A stretch of 30,072 nt of DNA from Pseudanabaena sp. UBA1465 (GTDB lineage Bacteria; Cyanobacteriota; Cyanobacteriia; Pseudanabaenales; Pseudanabaenaceae): NCBI GenBank assembly GCA_002325645.1, contig DCSN01000191.1, positions 1-30,072 of the forward strand, written 5' to 3'. Position numbers and translations under genes: made by a program. Positions 21,878 through 30,022 of the stretch are shown here, piece after piece. How positions within the stretch are numbered: the stretch's first letter is position 1; the number at the start of each line of letters is the position of its first letter. The notes below the pieces were generated by a model that had not been told where the DNA came from, searched no databases, and worked only from the letters and a program-made list of their open reading frames with translations.

Positions 21878-22769
21878 ATTTCTCAGCGCAGGTTCTACCT
21901 GCCAATCTGCTGCATTCTTTGCGAATTTCAGTCAACATACTGGGATTAATCTGCTTAGATTTACTCAAAGCAATTTCATACTGTTTAACGGCAACAGGCA
22001 AACTGCTACCACCCTGAATCCATAGAATTTGACCCTTTAGATGGTATAACTCTGGATTATTAGGAGCCGAGGCAAGTGCTTTGTTGATGGCATCTAAAGC
22101 GGAATCAACTTGACGCGCATCACGATAGGCCATTGCCACGCCCCGCCACTTTAGGTAATCAGGGGAGGAATACTGGCGCAGGCTGGTCAATGCTGATTCA
22201 AGGTCAGAAAGGGGTAGTACTGCCGCAATGAGGATATCAATATAACCCTTGATTAAATTTAGTTCGGGGTCGTTGGCATCGATGTCCTGAGCTTTTTTAA
22301 TATTGTCAAATACATTCTGTACTAGCGGCAAAACCTTCGGCGCACTGGAAACACCTTCCGTTTTAATGATGTAACCTGCTTCAATGAGATCACTTACCGC
22401 TAAATAGGCATAGGCTCTGAGAGGATCTTTGTCTTTCAAGGCTTCGGCGTTACGACGAACCCGTTTGTTCGCCACCTGCATTCCTAGATAGTCTTCTGTC
22501 GCGTAAAAAGTTGAAGCTCGCAACGCAAATACTAAGGGATCATCAGCTTCAGCTCTGACGGCTTGATCTAGTTGTTTGACTGCCGCCACATAATTTCCTT
22601 CCTTGAACATTAATTCAAAGGCTTTTTGAGTTTCATTACCGATCGCCCTAGGATTTGTGGTGCGAAACGGATCGGCAGCGAAGCTAGGCATCGCCGTGGC
22701 GACGCTGACTAGTGCCGCCAACAGCGATGCAGATAAAGACGCAGATATCAGTTTCAAAGGAGGTTTCAT
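21876..22769 (-). CDS. Secreted TPR-repeat protein
   Basis: A 297-residue protein with a clear Sec signal peptide: basic start MKPPLK, hydrophobic SLSASLLAALVSVATAM and cleavage near SFA-ADP (about residue 32). The mature part is helical with TPR-like units, including AFELMFKEGNYVAAVKQLDQ (about 50-69) and DARQVDSALDAINKALASAP (about 217-236). It should act in the periplasm or thylakoid lumen as a binding scaffold. Two cysteines (near CSRLAGRTC) at the C-terminus could form a disulphide there. The stop codon overlaps a 17-bp hairpin. Upstream, 11-bp phased repeats may be a response-regulator site. Partner and role are unknown. Confidence 0.85.
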   Translation of the reverse strand: MKPPLKLISASLSASLLAALVSVATAMPSFAADPFRTTNPRAIGNETQKAFELMFKEGNYVAAVKQLDQAVRAEADDPLVFALRASTFYATEDYLGMQVANKRVRRNAEALKDKDPLRAYAYLAVSDLIEAGYIIKTEGVSSAPKVLPLVQNVFDNIKKAQDIDANDPELNLIKGYIDILIAAVLPLSDLESALTSLRQYSSPDYLKWRGVAMAYRDARQVDSALDAINKALASAPNNPELYHLKGQILWIQGGSSLPVAVKQYEIALSKSKQINPSMLTEIRKECSRLAGRTCAEK

Positions 22770-22851
22770 AATGTTTCCCCGAAAATCTCAGGCTATAAGG
22801 ACTATAACTATAATCTAGTTAACAGAGTTTATGTAGATCGTATGTTTAAAC

Positions 22852-22884
22852 ATTCTGACAAATTCAACTCAAACTTAATCTAAA
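22852..22884. promoter_or_regulatory. Pho-box-like phased direct repeats
   Basis: ATTCTGAC, TTCAACTC and CTTAATCT are each followed by AAA, with an 11-bp period. Cyanobacterial Pho boxes are 8-bp repeats (PyTTAAPyPyT/A) with 3-bp spacers: the third unit fits at all positions, the second at six of eight, the first poorly. It lies about 90 bases upstream of the secreted TPR gene. Weak candidate for SphR or another response regulator. Confidence 0.25.
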
Positions 22885-22985
22885 TACTGTATCTAACTAT
22901 ATCTAAATTTAGTCTGAATTTTGAGTCGTTTGCTATATATTACGTCGATACCGTAAAAGACGGGTTTAGTTTACAAAAAGTTTCT

Positions 22986-23040
22986 TACAGCGCTTTGCGC
23001 TCAAACCCGAACCAAGAAATTTTTTTAAAATTTCTTGGTT
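22986..23040 (+). repeat. Interspersed repeat with 14-bp hairpin
   Basis: TACAGCGCTTTGCGCT (22986-23001) followed by CAAACCCG, then a hairpin AACCAAGAAATTTT (23010-23023) with 23027-23040. It is the same order, core then AAACCC then hairpin, as at 20748, 21752 and 30023. It lies about 36 bases past the purN stop. Confidence 0.8.
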
Positions 23041-23076
23041 TATTTGATCGATTGTGTTGCCGCAGTAAGTAACTAC

Positions 23077-23703
23077 TTAAGAAATTTTTTGCAAATATTC
23101 AGCGATCGTGGCGGGATAAATAAGATGTTCTTGAACTTGAATCCGCTTTTGGAGATCTTCTAAGGTATCGTCAGGCAAAATGGGAACCGCCGCTTGCTGG
23201 AGGATCTTGCCGCTATCAACTTCAAGACTGAGCAAATGCACCGTACAACCTGTGATTTTCACACCATAGTTCAAGGCTTGCTCGATCGCATGAATACCTT
23301 TGAAACTAGGTAAAAGACTGGGATGAATATTGAGAATTCTTTCTGGGAAAGCATCAATCAAAGCTTGAGTAACGATTCGCATCCATCCTGCCATGATCAC
23401 CAAATGGACATTGTATTGATTAAGAATATCGATAATCGCGAGATCAAGGGATTTACGAGATTTATAGTCGCGATGGTTGACTAAAATTGCAGGAATACCA
23501 AACTTTTCGGCACGGTGCTTCACAAAAGCATCAGGTTCGTTATAAATTACTACCGCGATTTTGGCTTGCAATTGTCCATTATGAATCGCTGTGGCGATCG
23601 CTTCTAAATTACTTCCACTACCCGAAGCTAACACACCGAGGATCGGCATAGAACTGGAACCAAATGAATTAGGAACTTCAAGCAAAATCTCTGGCAAACT
23701 CAC
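23077..23703 (-). CDS. purN: Phosphoribosylglycinamide formyltransferase PurN
   Basis: A 208-residue GAR transformylase of the third step of purine synthesis, transferring formyl from 10-formyl-tetrahydrofolate to GAR. The phosphate-binding loop SGSGSNLEAI (about residues 27-36) and the catalytic segment NIHPSLLPSFKG (about 123-134, with the Asn and His) are intact, as is the later Asp in LEVDSGKIL. The gene starts at ATG 23703; the alternative MPILGV start at residue 19 would give the more usual family N-terminus, so the first 18 residues may be an extension or a wrong start. It is a stand-alone gene as often in cyanobacteria, and is divergent from the tRNA-dihydrouridine synthase gene. Confidence 0.93.
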   Translation of the reverse strand: MSLPEILLEVPNSFGSSSMPILGVLASGSGSNLEAIATAIHNGQLQAKIAVVIYNEPDAFVKHRAEKFGIPAILVNHRDYKSRKSLDLAIIDILNQYNVHLVIMAGWMRIVTQALIDAFPERILNIHPSLLPSFKGIHAIEQALNYGVKITGCTVHLLSLEVDSGKILQQAAVPILPDDTLEDLQKRIQVQEHLIYPATIAEYLQKIS

Positions 23704-23776
23704 GAATCTTCGATGCCTCTAAACAAAAAATGCAGTCACAAGTTTACTATATAAGTAGCTAGTTAGAAGTAACCTT

Positions 23777-23831
23777 AAAACCAAGAAGCGTGGGTCGTCC
23801 GCGTAGTGGGCGACTCACGCTTTTTGGTTTT
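23777..23831. repeat. 24-bp imperfect hairpin between divergent genes
   Basis: Arms 23777-23800 and 23808-23831 pair with a few mismatches around GCGTAGT. It lies between the starts of purN and the dihydrouridine synthase gene, so it is not a terminator for either. It lies upstream of the chosen start of the latter. Confidence 0.7.
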
Positions 23832-23913
23832 GGGTTGTGTATGGTGCTTGTGTCGCCATCGTTTCCGTTGCATCTTTATTCACAGCCTTGACAGACTTTA
23901 TTCACAGCTTGCC

Positions 23914-24930
23914 ATGACTCTATCAGAAACCCTAATTTCTAAACAAGAAATAGGCGATCGCCTTACCTATCCCCTCAGCATTGCGCCGATGATGGATCGC
24001 ACCGATCGCCATTATCGTTATTTCATGCGCCAGATTACGCGGCGGACTTTGCTCTATACGGAAATGGTCACTAGTGCGGCGATTAAGCATGGCGATAAAG
24101 ATTATCTGTTGGGCTTCTCACCAGCAGAAAATCCCTTAGCTTTGCAGGTGGGTGGCGATAATCCTCAAGATCTGGCGGAATGTGCGCGAATTGCCGAAGC
24201 GATGGGCTATGACGAAATTAATTTAAATGTGGGATGTCCTAGCGATCGCGTCCAGAGTGGTCATTTTGGCGCTTGCTTAATGAAAAATCCCGATCTAGTC
24301 GCTAAATGTATTGAAGCCATGACTATCGCCACCAAAATTCCTGTATCGGTCAAACATCGCATCGGGGTTGATGATTTGGACAGTTATGAAGATATGCAGA
24401 AGTTTGTACGGATTCTCTCAGAAGCAGGCTGTCAGCGTTTCTCGGTTCATGCGCGAAAGGCTTGGCTACAGGGGCTAAGTCCCAAAGATAATCGCGAGAT
24501 TCCACCCTTACGCTATGACGATGTACATCGATTAAAGAAGGAATTCCCTCATTTATTTATTGAAATCAATGGAGGATTTACGACTCTAGCCCAAGCCCAT
24601 GAGCAGTTGCAGTCTGTGGATGCGGTGATGATTGGTCGGGCTGCCTATGATCATCCCTATCTATTTGCCACCAGCGATCGCGAGTTCTTTGGTGATGAGT
24701 CTCTTATTCGCAGTCGCATCGAAGTTGCGGAAGCGATGATTCCCTATATTGATCGATGGAATGCTCAGGGATTGAAGTTACATAAAATCACGCGCCATAT
24801 GTTGCAGTTATTTCATGGTCAAGCGGGTAGCCGTATTTGGAAAAGGATAATTACGGATCGTTCTTGTATCGCTGACGCAGGTTCTGAGGTGATTCGCGAG
24901 GCGATCGCCGCAGTTTATCAACAAACCTAG
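23914..24930 (+). CDS. dusA: tRNA-dihydrouridine synthase, DusA type
   Basis: A 338-residue FMN enzyme that reduces uridine to dihydrouridine in the tRNA D-loop. I chose the ATG at 23914 (MTLSETLISK): the frame extends up to 23806, but the added sequence is low-quality, lies in the hairpin and is not in the family. The start of the barrel, PLSIAPMMDRTDRHYR (about residues 18-33), the catalytic cysteine in NVGCPSDRVQSGHFGACLM (about 107-125), KHRIGVDD and the FMN phosphate-binding GGF / IGRAAYDHP segments are all present. The QVGGDNP and long C-terminal helical domain fit DusA. The 3' end of the gene, including the stop, is part of a 25-bp hairpin. Confidence 0.93.
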   Translation: MTLSETLISKQEIGDRLTYPLSIAPMMDRTDRHYRYFMRQITRRTLLYTEMVTSAAIKHGDKDYLLGFSPAENPLALQVGGDNPQDLAECARIAEAMGYDEINLNVGCPSDRVQSGHFGACLMKNPDLVAKCIEAMTIATKIPVSVKHRIGVDDLDSYEDMQKFVRILSEAGCQRFSVHARKAWLQGLSPKDNREIPPLRYDDVHRLKKEFPHLFIEINGGFTTLAQAHEQLQSVDAVMIGRAAYDHPYLFATSDREFFGDESLIRSRIEVAEAMIPYIDRWNAQGLKLHKITRHMLQLFHGQAGSRIWKRIITDRSCIADAGSEVIREAIAAVYQQT

Positions 24931-24974
24931 AGCTTGTGTCGTCCGCGTAGCGGACGACACAAGCTCTAGGTTTG
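24922..24974. terminator. Perfect 25-bp hairpin containing the dusA stop codon
   Basis: Arms 24922-24946 and 24950-24974 pair perfectly around a GTA loop (TCCGC-GTA-GCGGA core). The left arm includes the last codons of dusA and its TAG stop (24928-24930). Probable terminator; the right arm is then an inverted copy of coding sequence. Confidence 0.75.
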
Positions 24975-25046
24975 CAATTTACTCACGCTGAGCAACTGAT
25001 AAAACTTTGAGAATATGGCAAAATTGTAAAAACTGTAGAAACTTAT

Positions 25047-26321
25047 ATGTCAAATAGCTTCAGCGATCGCAAGCAACATATTTCTAAACCGATTTCTAAA
25101 CCGAAGCGAATTTCTAAAACAAAACGCTTTTTTAAATGGCTAGAATGGCGGTTTGCAACACCAGAATTTATTGGGGGGATTTACACCGTTTTGACGCTGT
25201 TCTTCTTTATGGCGGCGACAAATACCCTGTCGGGATGGTTGTATGTGATTAGCGGCGTGAGTTTAGCACTGATCATTGTGGGGGCAGTGATGCCGCAGCG
25301 ATTGCTTGCCGAAATTGCTGTGAGGCGATCGCCGATTGATCCAGTCAGTGTCGGTGATGATTTATGGATTGATTTGACTATTCAAAATACTGGTCGAACC
25401 GAGAAACGTTTACTAGAAGTTCATGACATTTTGCCAGAAAATCTCTCAAATATTTTACAACAAGATCTGGTGATTGATCTGATTGCGCCGCTTCGAGAAT
25501 ACCATTGGCGCTATGAGGCGAAAACTACGAAGCGGGGAGTATTTTTATTTAGATCGACGGAAATTGCAACCTCTAGCCCCTTAGGGCTTTTCCGCAGTCG
25601 GCGCGTTTGTCCTTCAGGACACAAAGCGATTGTTTCTCCCACCGTACTGCCCCTTGATCATTGTCCATTGGTCGATCAATTAGGGAATGATACGAGTCCG
25701 CGTCAATATAGTGATGAGCATAATTATAATAATGCCACGGAAGGACTAACCAAGACCCTGCGCCCTTACCGTTGGGGCGATCCGACTAGATTAATCCATT
25801 GGCGGACGAGTGCCAAATTTGGAGAATTGCGGGTGCGTGAATTGGAAGTAACTCTCGGTGGTCAAGAGGTGGCGATCGCCCTCGATACTTCCGCAGGGTG
25901 GCAGCCTGAAGCCTTTGAGGAGGCGGTAGTGGCGGCGGCTTCCCTATATTTCTATGCTCAAAAATCAAAATTGAGTGTCAGGCTCTGGACTGCGGCGACA
26001 GGGATAGTCCAAACCGATCGCGCTGTTTTAGAAACCTTAGCGGCGGTAAATATTGATGACACCTCAACACAGGTAGACCTGATCAAGGATCTGCCAGATT
26101 TGCCTGTGGTATGGATTTCCCATCGTCCTGATGACGTTTCCTATCTGCCCTTTGGTAGTCGTTGGGTGCTATGGCAAAATGAAGTAAAAACAGATATTCC
26201 GAATCTGCGATCGCAGGGTTTAATCATTGAACCGATTTCCGATGCTTCCGATCCTAATGATGGGAGCTATCAGTCTTTGCGATCGCAACTTCAGGCAATA
26301 GTTGCTCGTACAAGTCACTAA
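25047..26321 (+). CDS. DUF58 membrane-anchored protein
   Basis: A 424-residue DUF58 (PF01882) protein. The basic N-terminus has ISKP repeats, followed by two transmembrane segments (about residues 40-60 and 63-85), then a large soluble domain. The family signature RPYRWGDPTRLIHWRTSAK (about 232-250) is complete. Many DUF58 proteins have a vWA-like part and occur with MoxR ATPases and transglutaminase-like genes; none of those is adjacent here. The function is unknown, possibly in envelope assembly or protein complex maturation. The gene overlaps the convergent hemW gene by 68 bases. Confidence 0.88.
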   Translation: MSNSFSDRKQHISKPISKPKRISKTKRFFKWLEWRFATPEFIGGIYTVLTLFFFMAATNTLSGWLYVISGVSLALIIVGAVMPQRLLAEIAVRRSPIDPVSVGDDLWIDLTIQNTGRTEKRLLEVHDILPENLSNILQQDLVIDLIAPLREYHWRYEAKTTKRGVFLFRSTEIATSSPLGLFRSRRVCPSGHKAIVSPTVLPLDHCPLVDQLGNDTSPRQYSDEHNYNNATEGLTKTLRPYRWGDPTRLIHWRTSAKFGELRVRELEVTLGGQEVAIALDTSAGWQPEAFEEAVVAAASLYFYAQKSKLSVRLWTAATGIVQTDRAVLETLAAVNIDDTSTQVDLIKDLPDLPVVWISHRPDDVSYLPFGSRWVLWQNEVKTDIPNLRSQGLIIEPISDASDPNDGSYQSLRSQLQAIVARTSH

Positions 26322-27483
26322 TGATCATGTCCGAAAATAGCCAACCTTGGGGGGAAACTAAGAAGATGCGAATATCTTCTGATTGCTCTTCTGGTTGTTT
26401 AATGAAATTGACCCAATGCTTATCACGATAGCGATCTAGAACTTGCAAAGCGCGATCGCATAACTCTTGACCATACTTTGATTGCAGCAGATTTAAACTC
26501 ATGCCTTCGGCTAGGCGCAAACCCTGCATGAGGCTATCCATTAACTCTTCGGCATCATCAACGATGGGAGCCGTGAAGCCAGTTCCTTCCCTTTGCCATT
26601 GCGAAACTGCATCTAAGTATTCACGCATTTTGCGAGGTCGATCAATCCTTTGCCGATTAATATAACTGGTTGCGCCCATCCCCATTCCATAAAAGGGTTG
26701 ATTATGCCAATAGGTCAAATTATGCTGAATTTGATAACCCGATCGCGCATAGTTAGAGATTTCATAATGCTGATAACCTGTGGTGGAAAGTAACTCATGG
26801 GCGGCGAGATACATTGCCGCCGTGGACTCGTCTGTAGGTAATGGCTGATCCCCTGCTCGATAGCGCTTAGCAAAGGCCGTTTCTTCTTCGATAGTTAGAT
26901 CATAAACAGATAGATGTTTGGGTTGTAAAGCGATCGCCTCTTTTAAAGAAAATTCCCAATCCGCCATCGATTGATGGGGCAGCCCTGAAATTAAATCTAA
27001 GTTGAAGTTCTCAAACCCAGCTTTCTCAATTGCGTCCACGGCTTCATAGATTTCCTTGACACTATGTCCTCGCCCACAGATATCTAACAATTCCTGCTGG
27101 AAAGCCTGTGCGCCAATACTAATCCGATTGATGCCTAAACTACGATAACCTTGCAAACTTTCAATGCTAACCGTCCCTGCATTGGCTTCAAGGGAAATTT
27201 CGGCATTAGGGGCGATCGCGAAATACTTGGCGATCGTTTCGAGAATTTGCTCAACTTGCTTTACCGATAACAAAGATGGCGTACCACCACCAAAAAAGAT
27301 CGTTTGTAAGGTTTCTACAGGAGGAATGGCGGTAACGGTTAGCTCAATTTCTTGACATAGCACATCCACATATTGCTGTTTGAGATTTTCGCCACCAGTG
27401 GTAATGGCGAAATCACAATAAAAACAACGCCGCTTGCAAAAGGGAATATGTAGGTATAGAGATTTTGGAAATGAGTTAAGCAT
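26254..27483 (-). CDS. hemW: Radical SAM haem chaperone HemW
   Basis: A 409-residue radical SAM protein of the HemN/HemW family. The 4Fe-4S motif CxxxCxxC is at Cys16, Cys20 and Cys23 (HIPFCKRRCFYCDF), followed by FFGGGTPSLL, EANAG and the GLPHQ segment typical of the family. The N-terminal extension of true HemN coproporphyrinogen oxidases is absent, so HemW (haem transfer to respiratory/other proteins) is favoured over HemN. The start ATG at 27483 gives MLNSFPKSLYLHIPF. Its last 22 codons overlap the end of the convergent DUF58 gene. Confidence 0.9.
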   Translation of the reverse strand: MLNSFPKSLYLHIPFCKRRCFYCDFAITTGGENLKQQYVDVLCQEIELTVTAIPPVETLQTIFFGGGTPSLLSVKQVEQILETIAKYFAIAPNAEISLEANAGTVSIESLQGYRSLGINRISIGAQAFQQELLDICGRGHSVKEIYEAVDAIEKAGFENFNLDLISGLPHQSMADWEFSLKEAIALQPKHLSVYDLTIEEETAFAKRYRAGDQPLPTDESTAAMYLAAHELLSTTGYQHYEISNYARSGYQIQHNLTYWHNQPFYGMGMGATSYINRQRIDRPRKMREYLDAVSQWQREGTGFTAPIVDDAEELMDSLMQGLRLAEGMSLNLLQSKYGQELCDRALQVLDRYRDKHWVNFIKQPEEQSEDIRIFLVSPQGWLFSDMIISDLYEQLLPEVAIAKTDSSHH

Positions 27484-27553
27484 TATTTGTTGTTGATTGC
27501 AAAGCGCTATAACTCATTGTAGATAGAATTTGCGATAAGTAATTTTACTCATC

Positions 27554-27602
27554 ACCCAAATTATTGTGCCGCCCGCGTAGCGGGCGGCACAATAATTTGG
27601 GT
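27554..27602. repeat. Perfect 23-bp hairpin between divergent genes
   Basis: Arms 27554-27576 and 27580-27602 pair perfectly around a GTA loop (GCCCGC-GTA-GCGGGC core). It lies between the starts of hemW (- strand) and the caspase-like gene (+ strand), not downstream of either. Confidence 0.8.
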
Positions 27603-27705
27603 TTTAAATCAAAAAAGTGTAAAAGAGAGGGATGTAATCGGGTTTAATTAGAGATATAAACAAGCAGTGCAGAAACCAATAAGCTAGGGAATTCACGGCA
27701 TAAAT

Positions 27706-30015
27706 ATGGGGATTGCAAGGCGACAATTCTTGCAGGCGGGACTAACTAGCCTGATCGGATGGCAATTTCTCACCCGCGATCGCGTGGCTCTTGCCGCCGA
27801 GCAGTATGTCAATCAGTTGACGACATCGACACAACGCAAAAGAGCATTATTGATTGGAATTAATCAATACGCTGCTCAGGAAGATAGCAATTCCCAAAAT
27901 CCTGTAAGTGGCTGGTTGCCTCTGCATGGATGCGTCAATGATGTGGAATTGCAAAGGGATTTATTGATTCATCGCTTTGGGTTTACCCCACAGGATATTG
28001 TCAGTTTGACCGATCGCGAGGCAACCCGCAAAAATATCGCCGAGGCAATCACCGAACATTTAACCGCCCAGACCTTGCCCGATGATTTGGTGGTGGTGCA
28101 TTTTAGTGGACATGGTTCACGGTTGGGGAATTACAATACTTTGGTTCCTGTGGATAGTGGCTTACCTCAAAATCTGGAGAATCTGCGAGATATTACGTTG
28201 CAGGAATGGCAAAGCTGGCTCAAGGCGATCGCTACCGACAAAATTTTGAACGTGATTGATGCAGGGTTTTATTATCCCAATATGTCGGCGATCGGTAACT
28301 TTCGCCTGCGATCGCGAGTTGGGCGTAATGACTGGAAACTGCCCTTAGAAATCGAACAAATTGAAAAACAGCCGTTCACTGGCACAACTTTGAGGGCAGC
28401 TTCAGGCGAAATGCTCTGTGCAGATGCCCAATGGTCAGGGTTTAGTAGTGGCGCATTTACCTATTCCCTAGTGCAGCAACTGTGGCAGATCACACCCTCG
28501 ACAACAATTCATGTAGTTATGGGCGATATTGCAACTACGCTCGATCGCCGTGCTTTGCATAATGAAAATCTCAGCATTGATAAACAAATTGCGGAAATGC
28601 TGGAGGTTGATATCGCTAAACAAAAGGCGATCGCCACAAATACCTTTAGTGCTTTTACCTTTAGTTCATTTTTACCAGTTCCTGATGTTGCTGCTGATGG
28701 CGCAATTGTGGTCAGCAGTGACGATCGCCGTACTGCGGAAGTCAATCTTTCAGGGCTACCCATTACAGTTTTGAGCAATTACATGGCTGGCTCAATCTTA
28801 AACGTGATCGCAACAAATCCGAATCCTTCAGCGATCGCGCCGAACGCTCCCGATCGCCCCGATCAACAAATAGAAACCTCACCAGCCAAACCAATTTCTC
28901 CTATTCCTCAACCCCCCGTCCAAAACCCTGTCCAAAACCCTGTCCAAGCCACCGTCCAAGTCAAATCCCGCAATGGATTTAAAGCTAAGGTCGAAGTATT
29001 GGGCGATCGCAATATTAATCCTAAAATTAATCCTAAAATTAATCCCAAACTTGTCACGGGGCAATTACTGCAAGAGGTGATACGGGGCATTTCTTACAAT
29101 GTGAAATTAGCGATCGCCCTTGATGCAGGGTTAAGCAAAATTGAGCGCATCGATGCCACAAGTGCTTTTTCCACCTTGCCCAATATGTTTGGAGTCAATG
29201 TCAATGAGCAATGCGCCGATTGTTTATTTGGCTTGCAGTCCGCCAGCTATGGATTATTTACGGTGGGACATACGCCAATTTTGGGTTCCTTTGGCTCCGT
29301 TGGTGAGTCGGTCGGTGTGGCAATTAAGCGCTTGCAACCATTTTTGGAAAGTCTGCTTGCCGCTAAACTGATTCGCACCACAGAAAATCAAGCTTCTTCA
29401 CATCTTGATGTGCGCGTTACCCTCAAAGCGATCATCGGTGTCGATGAACGAGCTGTCACCATTGCCAGTAAAGCTTCCGCCCGTGCGAATTCTATTCCTG
29501 CAAATAAAGCGATCGCCAACGCGATCCGCACCAAGCCGATTAATATCGGCGATCGCCTTGAATGTCAGATTGAGAACTTTAGCGATCGGCCCCTATACAC
29601 CCGCATTTTTTGCCTCGATCAACGCAGCAAAGTCCTTACACCCAACTTTGTCAGTACACCCTATGCTAACGATGGCGTAATTTCGCCCTTAGAAACCCTC
29701 ACGATTCCCTACCCCAAAGCCCCAATGAATTGGGCGGTTTCTGCGCCCAAGGGCATGGTAGATGTGCATGTAGTGATTAGCCGATCGCCGCTTTTGCAAG
29801 TTACCAAAACCCTCGAAACATCTCAACGACAAGCATCATCGATGAATGGACTGATTGCCATTCCCAATTCGCTGCAAGTTGCCCAAGATCTCCTCGCTGA
29901 TCTCGATCACGCAAGCAAATCACCAGATTGGGGCAATTTAACAAATGTTGCAGATACATGGATGTTAGATGTTCAGCAATGGGCTACTTTTAATTTTAAT
30001 TATCAAGTTATCTAA
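27706..30015 (+). CDS. Tat-exported caspase-fold pseudo-enzyme with C-terminal DUF4384-like domain
   Basis: A 769-residue protein. A twin-arginine signal (ARRQFLQAGLTSLIGW) begins it. Residues about 45-270 are a peptidase C14 caspase-like p20 domain: RALLIGINQYA, HGCVNDVE, HFSGHGSRLG with catalytic His136. Where active metacaspases/orthocaspases have D-S-C-H-S-G, here it is Asp185-Ala186-Gly187-Phe188, so the nucleophilic Cys is Gly and the protein should be proteolytically inactive. A Pro-rich linker (about 380-415, with PVQN and INPK tandem repeats) leads to a C-terminal DUF4384-like region (IGDRLECQIENFSDRPLYTRIFCLD). It may bind and regulate instead of cut. Cyanobacterial genomes often hold several such orthocaspase-like genes with some inactive members. 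Confidence 0.85.
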   Translation: MGIARRQFLQAGLTSLIGWQFLTRDRVALAAEQYVNQLTTSTQRKRALLIGINQYAAQEDSNSQNPVSGWLPLHGCVNDVELQRDLLIHRFGFTPQDIVSLTDREATRKNIAEAITEHLTAQTLPDDLVVVHFSGHGSRLGNYNTLVPVDSGLPQNLENLRDITLQEWQSWLKAIATDKILNVIDAGFYYPNMSAIGNFRLRSRVGRNDWKLPLEIEQIEKQPFTGTTLRAASGEMLCADAQWSGFSSGAFTYSLVQQLWQITPSTTIHVVMGDIATTLDRRALHNENLSIDKQIAEMLEVDIAKQKAIATNTFSAFTFSSFLPVPDVAADGAIVVSSDDRRTAEVNLSGLPITVLSNYMAGSILNVIATNPNPSAIAPNAPDRPDQQIETSPAKPISPIPQPPVQNPVQNPVQATVQVKSRNGFKAKVEVLGDRNINPKINPKINPKLVTGQLLQEVIRGISYNVKLAIALDAGLSKIERIDATSAFSTLPNMFGVNVNEQCADCLFGLQSASYGLFTVGHTPILGSFGSVGESVGVAIKRLQPFLESLLAAKLIRTTENQASSHLDVRVTLKAIIGVDERAVTIASKASARANSIPANKAIANAIRTKPINIGDRLECQIENFSDRPLYTRIFCLDQRSKVLTPNFVSTPYANDGVISPLETLTIPYPKAPMNWAVSAPKGMVDVHVVISRSPLLQVTKTLETSQRQASSMNGLIAIPNSLQVAQDLLADLDHASKSPDWGNLTNVADTWMLDVQQWATFNFNYQVI

Positions 30016-30022
30016 GCAGATT

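Larger units (their letters stand above)
22770..23076. other. Non-coding gap with phased repeats and an interspersed repeat
   Basis: No gene is seen. Bases 22852-22881 contain three 8-bp units each followed by AAA at 11-bp spacing, and ATCTAA recurs at 22878, 22891 and 22901. The 3' part holds a copy of the interspersed repeat with its hairpin (22986-23040). The rest is A+T-rich and should carry the promoter of the - strand TPR gene. Confidence 0.6.

Noticed and set aside
21657..22025. 122-residue + strand frame across the HAD and TPR gene region
   Set aside because: It spans two real - strand genes and a hairpin; no family features.
23806..23913. N-terminal extension of the dihydrouridine synthase to 374 residues
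   Set aside because: The added 36 residues lie in a hairpin and a Cys/Arg/Phe-rich stretch not found in DusA; the ATG at 23914 fits family length.
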